From NCBI RefSeq assembly GCF_014898055.3, contig NW_023600993.1, positions 17,078,850-17,142,849 on the forward strand: a stretch of 64,000 bases of DNA, in the 5' to 3' direction. A program made the translations under genes and the position numbers. The notes beneath the pieces were generated by a model. It saw only the letters and a list, made by a program, of their open reading frames with translations, searched no databases and had not been told where the DNA came from. Source of the stretch: Talpa occidentalis (taxonomy: Eukaryota; Chordata; Mammalia; Eulipotyphla; Talpidae). Position 1 is the first letter of the stretch; every line of letters begins with the position of its first letter. Positions 57,375-64,000 of this stretch are shown piece after piece.

Positions 57375-58925
57375 TTGAAAGCAAAGGGTATTACTAAATT
57401 ACTAAGGTAATTAAAATTTAGCTATTAAATTTTGTATTTACTATTGCTTTAGTTTTACTATAGTGGGAGACCCATTAAAAGGTTCTAATCCAAAAGCATT
57501 TTCAAAAAATAAATTTTATTCTAAACACATGGGAATAACATACATGGCACAGATGCTAAACCAGATGGGACACTGAGAGAAAGAAAGACATGAACAGGGA
57601 ATGACCAAGGCGAACCCAAATATATGGACACCGACTATGTCTCATCATCACTTCCCTTGTTCAGGTTAAACATCCCTGATTCTTTGAACTCTTCTGATTT
57701 CTTCAGTTCCCAATTTCCTTCTTTTGACAAGATCCATTTGAAATATAGAACCAAAAATAACAATATTCCTGATGCGTTCTGACCAGAACCCACTACAGTG
57801 AAGCCATCATCTCCATAAATGCAACATTATATCCTCCTAACACTACCCTCAGATTGCATTAGCCTTCCTGGCAGCTGCATCCATATTGTTGGCTCATATT
57901 CAGCTTGTAATCAACTGAAATCGTTTGCACATAAAATGCTACTAAACTCAGGCATCCTCTTTATGAACATTCACAAAAGATCTTATTTGTCAGACCTAAA
58001 TACAGGAACGATATCTTCTTAGTTTCACATCATCATAGGCTATTAATACTGGTTTTGATGAACAGCTTGTTGTCTAACATTTTGTCTATCCTTCCAATTT
58101 TTTGTGATATCAAAAGTTTGCCAGGCAAATTTCATATGCCTTTTATCGAAATTGTAATTAAAATGTTTAATAGAATAGACCAAATTAGACTAACACTAGT
58201 GAACTGATAGATCCAATTAGTTAACATTCTTTCGGTTAGGTAAAAGGTCACCTAACTGCCCTGATATTGAGTCCTATTTCTCCATGTAATATAAAAGAAC
58301 ATCATGAGAGTTCAAATAAGCCAGATAGTTCCCTTTTAATGGAAGATGATAGACGCCTCATGGTAATTTTCTAAACCATTTGCCATGACAGATAATCTTC
58401 TCATAAGTGATTGTCTTGTAAAACTATCTGATGATTTTCAAGTAGTAAAAGATACCAGTTGTACAGAGCTCACAACACAATTCAACAACTCAATTGTTAA
58501 ATGCTGCCTAATGAAAACAAAACCCAGAACGAAAAATGGAAAGCATGTGGAGTACATTTTGGTAACCAATTACTTTGATTCAGTACAGATGTTACACCCT
58601 CCCAAGCTCTTCTTTGGAGCTTTTTGATCTCACTGATGGGCCACACGGAAGCTGGATTGAAAAGTTGTCACAGAAACCCACCATGACGCAACAAGATAGG
58701 TTAATTTGTGCCAAGAATAAGCACGTGGAGAAATAGTCAAGAGAAATGTCTGATGACATGTGGCAGAGTGTGTGATTCCACCTACAGAAAACAGAAGAGG
58801 GAAGACTGACTATCCCTACTATGCCAACAAGAACAAAAGAAATTCACTAAGCAAAACTGAAACTATATATCTGGAACCTGAATCACTCTAGACACATGCA
58901 ATAATCACCATTAAATTTTTTCAAT
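57375..58925. other. Unassigned stretch
   Basis: No gene or nameable repeat is seen. Short frames (57819-58022, 58385-58627) lack domains. Confidence 0.4.
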
Positions 58926-59040
58926 GCAAACTGTAACTGTTTTTTTTTTTATTTTTATTTATTTATTTTTTTTAATTAATAAATTTTATTTTTATATTCC
59001 CCCATACAATTGCAAACGCCCCATTCTGACCCCAATCCTT

Positions 59041-59061
59041 CCCCTCCCGCCCCCACCCCCC
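59041..59061 (-). other. L1 3' UTR G-quadruplex motif
   Basis: On the minus strand G6-T-G5-C-G3-A-G4 with one-base loops, equivalent to the tract at 40043. The loop and run lengths vary slightly from copy to copy. Confidence 0.83.
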
Positions 59062-59146
59062 AAAAAGTGTCTCTGGTTCATAGTTTTTTGTTGATTTTGA
59101 TTTTCACTTTCTTATATTCATTTTCCTGGTCCCTTATTTAAGTTTT

Positions 59147-60381
59147 CTAGATTCCTGCTATGAGTGAGACCATCCGGTATTTTTCTTTTTCTTTTTGGCT
59201 TATTTCACTGAGCATGATCCCTTCCAGCGCCATCCATGTTGCTGCAAATTGCATGTGTTTATCTTTTTTGAATGCTGAGTAATATTCCATGGTATATATG
59301 TACCACATCTTCTTGATCCAGTCATCTATTTTTGGGCATTTGGGCTGTTTCCAAAGCTTAGCTATTGTAAACAGTGCTGCTATAAACATAGGAGTGCAGG
59401 TGCTCTTTGGAATTGATGTTTCTGTGTCCTTTGGGTAAATACCTAGGAGTGGAATTGCTGGATCCTATGGAAGCTCTATGTTTAGTAGGTCCAGAAATCT
59501 CCACACAGCTCTCCATAGTGGTTGGACCAGTTTGCACTCCCACCAACAGTGCACAAGAGTTCCTTTTTCTCCACATCCTCGCCAACATTTGTTGTTGCTA
59601 GTTTTTTTAATATGTGCCATTCTCACTGGTGTGAGATGGTATCTCATGGTAGTTTTGATTTGCATTTCCCTGATTACAAGTGATGTTGAACATTTTTTCA
59701 TATGTCTGTTGGCCATTTGCATTTCCTCTTCAGAGAAGTTTCTTTTTAGCTCTTCTGCCCATTTTTTGACTGGATTATTTTCTTTGTTGTTGCTGAGTCT
59801 CATCAGCTCTTTGCAGATTTTTGTGATCAGTCCTTTATCATTAGTGTTGGGTGCAAAAATGTTCTCCCAGTTGGTGGGGTTTCTCTTTGTTTTTGTTATT
59901 GTCTCTTTTGCTGTGCAGAAGCTCTTTAATTTGATGTAGTCCCAGCTGTTTATCTTTCTCTTCACTATCACTGCTTTGGGTGATGTGTCTGTAAAGATGT
60001 CTTTGATGTGCAAATCCCGTAGTGTTTCGCCTATATTTCCTTCTATGTATTTTATGGTTTCAGGTCTTATGTCTAGTTCTTTAATCCATTTTGAGTTGAT
60101 TTTTGTGTATGGTGTGAGGTAGTGGTCAAGCTTCATTCTTTTGCAAGTAGCGACCCAGTTTTCCCAGCACCATTTATTGAACAAACTTTCTTTGCTCCAA
60201 TGCATAGTCTTTGCTCCTTTGTCAAAGATTAGTTGACCATAAATCTGTGGGTTTATTTCTGGATTTTCTATTCGATTCCATTGGTCTGTATGTCTGTTCT
60301 TGTTCCATTACCATGCAGTTTTGATGATTATGGCTTTATAGTATAGTTTGAAGTCTGGGAGTGTGATGCCTCCATTTCCTT
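59147..60381 (-). pseudogene. L1 ORF2 C-terminal domain, -1 frame
   Basis: In the frame one base back from the reverse transcriptase: [11 protein letters not shown], a private stop (TGG TAA TGG where relatives have TGG TAT TGG), then [17 protein letters not shown] to the Cys/His motif and ELP. A TAG follows at 59465-59467, the same place as in the copies at 39637 and 45134. The frame then stays open to 59147. Confidence 0.93.
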
Positions 60382-61453
60382 CTTTTTTTTCAGTAGAGCT
60401 TTGGCTATTCGGGGTTTTTGGTGATTCCATATGAATTTCATCAATAATTGTTCTATTTCTTTGAAGAATGCCATTGAGATTTTGATTGGAATAGCATTGA
60501 ATCTGTATATTGCTTTTGGTAGGATGGCCATTTTAATAATGTTTATTCTTCCAATCCATGAGCAGGGGATGTCTTTCCATTTCTTTGTGTCTTCTTCTAT
60601 TTCTTTTAACAGTGTTTTATAGTTTTCTTTGTATAGGTCCTTTACCTCTTTTGTTAGATTTATTCCCAAATATTTGATTTTTTTTGTTTCAATAATAAAA
60701 GGGGTGGTTTTTTTGATTTCTTCTTCCTCAGATTTATTGTTTGTGTATAGGAAGGCTACTGACTTTTGCGTGTTGATTTTGTATCCTGCCACTTTACTGA
60801 ACTGACTGATGAGTTGAATTAGTTTTTCTGTGGAGATTTTGGGGTTCTCTATGTATATTATCATATCATCTGCAAATAGTGATAGTTTGACTTCTTCTTT
60901 TCCTATTTGGATTCCTTGGATGTCTTTCTCTTGTCTTATTGCTCTGGCTAGGACTTCCAGTATTATATTGAAAAGCAGTGGTGAGAGTGGACATCCTTGT
61001 CTTGTTCCAGATCTTAATGGAATTGCTTTCAGCTTTTCACCATTGAGAATGATACTGGCTGTTGGCTTGTCATAGATGGCCTTTATGATGTTGAGGTATG
61101 TTCCTTGTATCCCAAGAATTTCAAGGGCTTTTATCATGAATGGGTGTTGCACTTTGTCGAAAGCTTTCTCAGCATCTATTGATATTATCATATGGTTTTT
61201 ATATTTCTTTTTGTTGATGTGTTGGATAACGTTGATTGATTTTCGGATGTTAAACCATCCTTGTGCCCCTGGAATGAATCCAACTTGGTCGTGGTGAATT
61301 ATCTTATGGATACATTGTTGGATTCTGATAGCTAAAATTTTATTGAGGATTTTTGCATCAGTGTTCATTAGGGAGATTGGCCTGTAGTTTTCCTTTTTTG
61401 TGTTGTCCTTATTCGGTTTTGGTATTAGTGTAATATTGGCTTCATAGAACGTG
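60382..61453 (-). pseudogene. L1 ORF2 reverse transcriptase, partial
   Basis: It is open from the truncation point ([22 protein letters not shown] residues) through [46 protein letters not shown] and the catalytic FADD to the A-run at 60383-60390. In the 0 frame it runs on to [17 protein letters not shown] and stops at 60328. Unlike the 38.7-kb copy it keeps the Arg codon ([13 protein letters not shown]), so here the A-run is the first lesion. Confidence 0.94.
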
Positions 61454-61472
61454 GCAAACTATAACTGTTTTT

Positions 61473-61620
61473 AATTCTGAAGGATTATGGAGGAAGTGTG
61501 ATCTAGAGAAAATGTGCATCTGGTCTAAACTCAAGTTCCAATTTCTTCACTTACTTGTTATGTGATTCAGGGTTTTGTCACTTACTTTTCCCAAGCCATG
61601 GTTTTATTACCTGTAAATGA
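61473..61620 (+). repeat. MIR fragment
   Basis: CTTCACTTACTTGTTATGTGATTCAGGGTTTTGTCACTTACTTTTCCCAAGCCATGGTTTTATTACCTGTAAATGA follows the MIR core order (..CACTTACTAGCTGTGTGACC..TCACTTAACC..TCAGTTTCCTCATCTGTAAAATG). Confidence 0.7.
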
Positions 61621-61799
61621 AGTCCTCTTTTTGCATGCCATGCCCTGTTACAGAAATATTTTCCAAGCTTACAGAATTGTTATGGAGATCAACATCTCTG
61701 TACAAGTACATATTCTAATAATAATTAATCATAATATTAATACTTACATATTAATAATTTGGCTAAATATATCTCTTGAAGTTTATGTTTATAGATGAT

Positions 61800-62000
61800 A
61801 GTTACATTTATGAGAGCAGTGAAGTGTTTACTGAATGCTATCAATGAAATAGTCTTATAGAATAACAAAAATTTGGACCTGGAATAAAATCTTGTTTGAC
61901 AAGATTATCTTACAGATATGCAAACTGAATTGTAGGTATATTAGTGACTTGCCCACAGTCAAATTAGCAAAAAATTAATTAATGCTAAAACCTAGAGCTC
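61800..62000 (-). repeat. MIR-type fragment
   Basis: ATCTTACAGATATGCAAACTGAATTGTAGG..AGTGACTTGCCCACAGTCAAATTAGC..TGCTAAAACCTAGAGCTCC parallels the reverse-complemented MIR (..TTTTACAGATGAGGAAACTGAGGC..AGTAACTTGCCCAAGGTCAC..). Confidence 0.65.
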
Positions 62001-62333
62001 CAGAAATGCAGTTCTATATTCTTTCCATTCCATTGGAATGCTAATTCTGTAGTGATAATGCTATTGGAGTTTTTCAAACAGATTGTCACTATTCAAAAGA
62101 TAAAGCTTGCACTTTCTCAGTACTTCCAGGATATGCCAAAAAAAAATCATATTGGTGTGCAGTTGCATTGGTTAATACAGAATTGATTAATGCAGCGTTT
62201 AATTGTCTTTCTTCTCCATGGACCAGAAAACAATTGAAAACAATAGGCCAGACAAGTATTACTGATTAGTCAGAGTTGCCATGTTAACTGAAAATTACTT
62301 ACACTTAAAAATATTGGAAATGTATTTAGAATG
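62001..62333. other. Unassigned stretch
   Basis: Nothing recognisable is seen. Confidence 0.4.
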
Positions 62334-62349
62334 AGAAACAAGAGACCTG

Positions 62350-62657
62350 GGGCCTCCCTGGTGGCACAAGGGGTTGAGATGCAACCTATGAGGCAGCCAC
62401 AGCCTCTGCAGCATGCGTTTGATCCCCGGCCGGTGGGGGGCAGCCCACGTGGTGCAGCGAACTCTCCTGTCTCCCCCGCTGCTGCTCCTCTTGGCAGTGT
62501 ATTTCGGTCCATCTGCCTGTTCTGTTCCCCACTCTGCATCTGGTGGGTCCTCTCACCCCCGCATCTCTGGCCTATACCCCAGCTCTTGTATGCATAAATA
62601 AATAAATAAGTAAATAAATAAATAAAATGCAAATTCTAATATTAAAAAAAAAAAAAA
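62350..62657 (+). mobile_element. tRNA-derived SINE, subfamily A, inserted in a MIR
   Basis: Head GGGCCTCCCTGGTGGCACAAGGGGTTGAGATGCAACCTATGAGGC, B box GTTTGATCCC, tail TTGTATGCATAAATAAATAAATAAG plus an expanded (AAAT)n and a long A run. A perfect 16-bp duplication AGAAACAAGAGACCTG lies at 62334-62349 and 62658-62673. Confidence 0.94.
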
Positions 62658-62770
62658 AGAAACAAGAGACCTGAATTCTAGTTTAATTCCTGAAACTTTC
62701 TGGCCATATCACATTAGGTAGGCATGTTATGGATATTTCCTCATCCACAAAATGTGGGATTTGAACAAAA
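62658..62770 (+). repeat. MIR fragment beside the SINE
   Basis: GAGACCTGAATTCTAGTTTAATTCC..TTCTGGCCATATCACATTAGG..TTTCCTCATCCACAAAATGTGGGATT follows the MIR core (..AGACCTGGGTTCAAATCC..CTGTGTGACCTTGGG..TTTCCTCATCTGTAAAATGGGGAT). The SINE split its left end. Confidence 0.75.
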
Positions 62771-63039
62771 TGATCCTTTTTCCAGTTTATATAGCTTCTA
62801 CCTCCATAATTAATGTCTAAAGCCAGTTTAAGGAAAATGCAATAGAAATAGGATAGTAACTATTACAGATAAAAGTGTATTCTAAGAGAAAAGTATCTCC
62901 TTTGTGATTTGTGACATTTGCTTATTTTCAAATCATATAATTACTAATGTAACAACTTATAGTATTTACTTTAGAATTAACCAAACATAAGTAACAAATA
63001 AACCCCAAATGCATCAGCTCAAATGTATAAAAGTTCTGA
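62771..63039. other. Unassigned spacer
   Basis: Nothing recognisable is seen. Confidence 0.4.
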
Positions 63040-63285
63040 TTGAGTGCTGGGTTGTGAAGCTGCCCACAGCCTCTGCAGCACAGGTTCCATCCGTGGCCTC
63101 CAGGAGAGGGTCCCACATGGTGCACAGACCTCTCCTGCCGCCCGCTGCTCCCCTCAGCAGTGTACTTTGTCAGTCTGCCTGTTCTGCTCTCTGCTCTGGC
63201 TCATGGTGAATTCTCTCACCCTCCCGTGCTTCTGACTGTACCTAGTGCTTGTATAAATAAATAAATAAATCTTTAAAAAAAAAAA
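63040..63285 (+). mobile_element. 5'-truncated tRNA-derived SINE, subfamily B
   Basis: It starts at TTGAGTGCTGGGTTGTGAAGC, so about 25 bases of the head including the A box are missing. B box GGTTCCATCCG (decayed), CTTCTGACTGTACCTAGTGC, then TATAAATAAATAAATAAATCTTTAAAAAA. Flanking AAAAGTTCTG and AAAAGAACTG may be a weak duplication. Confidence 0.87.
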
Positions 63286-64000
63286 GAAAAAGAACTGTGG
63301 AATCTGTTCTTAAGTGATGGATGTAGTAGATGTTCTGGGGTGATGGACTAGAATGAAATGCTTTGGTTGATGGACTAGTGACAGAGTCGAGGGTGATGGT
63401 GTAAGAGGACACAGATTAGAGTAGTGGACATCAAATACTTGGGATAAGTTGCAATTGGAGCTGGCATGACTTGCCAAATGATCTACTGTTGTGATCTACT
63501 GTTGTGGTACTGATTTTACTTAGAAATTTATTCTAAGACGATGATGATGATAATTATAATAATAAAAGATTTGGTCCTAGCCAAGAGAAAGCCTCACTTC
63601 CTCTTTTATGCCATTCAAGAAAAATTAACCATATAACTATGGCCATAACTTCAAGGATATTTATAAAATTTAATCTCTGACTTCACATCCCAACTGTAAT
63701 TCTATTACTATGAAAGAAAGAAAAATTTTATTGGAGAGCTACTAGTGTCTACCACAGTGGTTATTTCAATCAGGTCATTTCTATATAGTCAAACTATAAA
63801 AGAGGTGTGATAATCTCTTCATTCACTTTAGATGCTGTTACTAGCTCCTAATACTAGAATACTAGTACTTAACAATTTGCTTAAATATTTGCAAAAGAAA
63901 GAAATCATTTTGGTCTCTACTTTTTAAGTCTCTCCCAGCTATACACTTCACAAAGTCCTGTCCATTGGAAATTTACTCATTTTAATCCAAGGAATCAGAC
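63286..64000. other. Unassigned stretch to the window end
   Basis: Small repeats only: GTGATGGACTAG/GGTGATGG units near 63,315-63,400 and (GATGAT)n near 63,539. No gene is seen. Confidence 0.4.

Larger units (their letters stand above)
58946..61453 (-). mobile_element. L1: 5'-truncated young L1 on the minus strand
   Basis: It carries the 3' half of ORF2, the 3' UTR and a poly(A) at the left. GCAAACTGTAACTGTTTTT (from 58926) and GCAAACTATAACTGTTTTT (61454-61472) form a 19-bp duplication with one mismatch. It is nearly identical to 37.66-40.14 kb but inverted relative to it. Confidence 0.95.

Overview
The window looks like intergenic or intronic DNA from a placental mammal. It is AT-rich and carries no intact host exon, tRNA or rRNA gene that I can support. 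Nearly everything recognisable is retrotransposon-derived: LINE-1 (L1) copies of several ages, about a dozen copies of one tRNA-derived SINE family with an AATAAA/TCTTT/poly(A) tail, and a background of ancient L2, MIR, MER5A-like and other DNA-transposon fossils plus one old ERVL-type LTR. The older L1 3' ends resemble those of laurasiatherian mammals. The SINE head (GGCCTCCCTGGTGGCGCAG...) is tRNA-like but is not one I can assign to a species, so the host is left as an unresolved, probably laurasiatherian, mammal.

Layout. 0-10 kb: mostly unassigned AT-rich DNA with L2, MIR, MER5A-like and MLT2-like fossils and three SINEs (2.4, 3.4 and 7.7 kb). 10-14 kb: an old rearranged L1, an unassigned stretch, then a 5'-inverted (twin-primed) L1 at 12.2-14.0 kb. 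14-34 kb: one SINE at 14.9 kb, old L1 fragments at 20.3-22.7 kb, a Tigger-like and a hAT-like DNA transposon fossil, L2 and MIR pieces, and simple repeats. 34-46 kb: a second twin-primed L1 (34.1 kb), a 3'-truncated tailless SINE (35.7 kb), the largest L1 (36.3-40.1 kb, most of ORF2 including the reverse transcriptase), a third young L1 (44.6-45.7 kb) and three SINEs. 48-50.5 kb: a SINE, then a possible minus-strand retropseudogene interrupted by another twin-primed L1. 50.5-64 kb: old fossils, a short L1 3' end, a 2.5-kb young L1 on the minus strand (58.9-61.5 kb) and three SINEs.

The main points for a second look come from comparing the L1 copies. (1) In all three copies that cover the site, ORF2 shifts frame at the same A-run, where an in-frame A_AAA_AAG heptamer is followed by the C-terminal domain in the -1 frame. 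(2) The three young copies share an in-frame TAG where older copies encode Tyr. (3) Three clear 5'-inverted insertions sit in one 64-kb window. (4) One SINE has perfect target-site duplications but lacks its 3' half and poly(A). (5) The young L1s carry a very strong G-quadruplex motif in the 3' UTR. None of this proves a new system. It suggests a young L1 lineage with unusual ORF2 architecture, or one that spread from a defective source.
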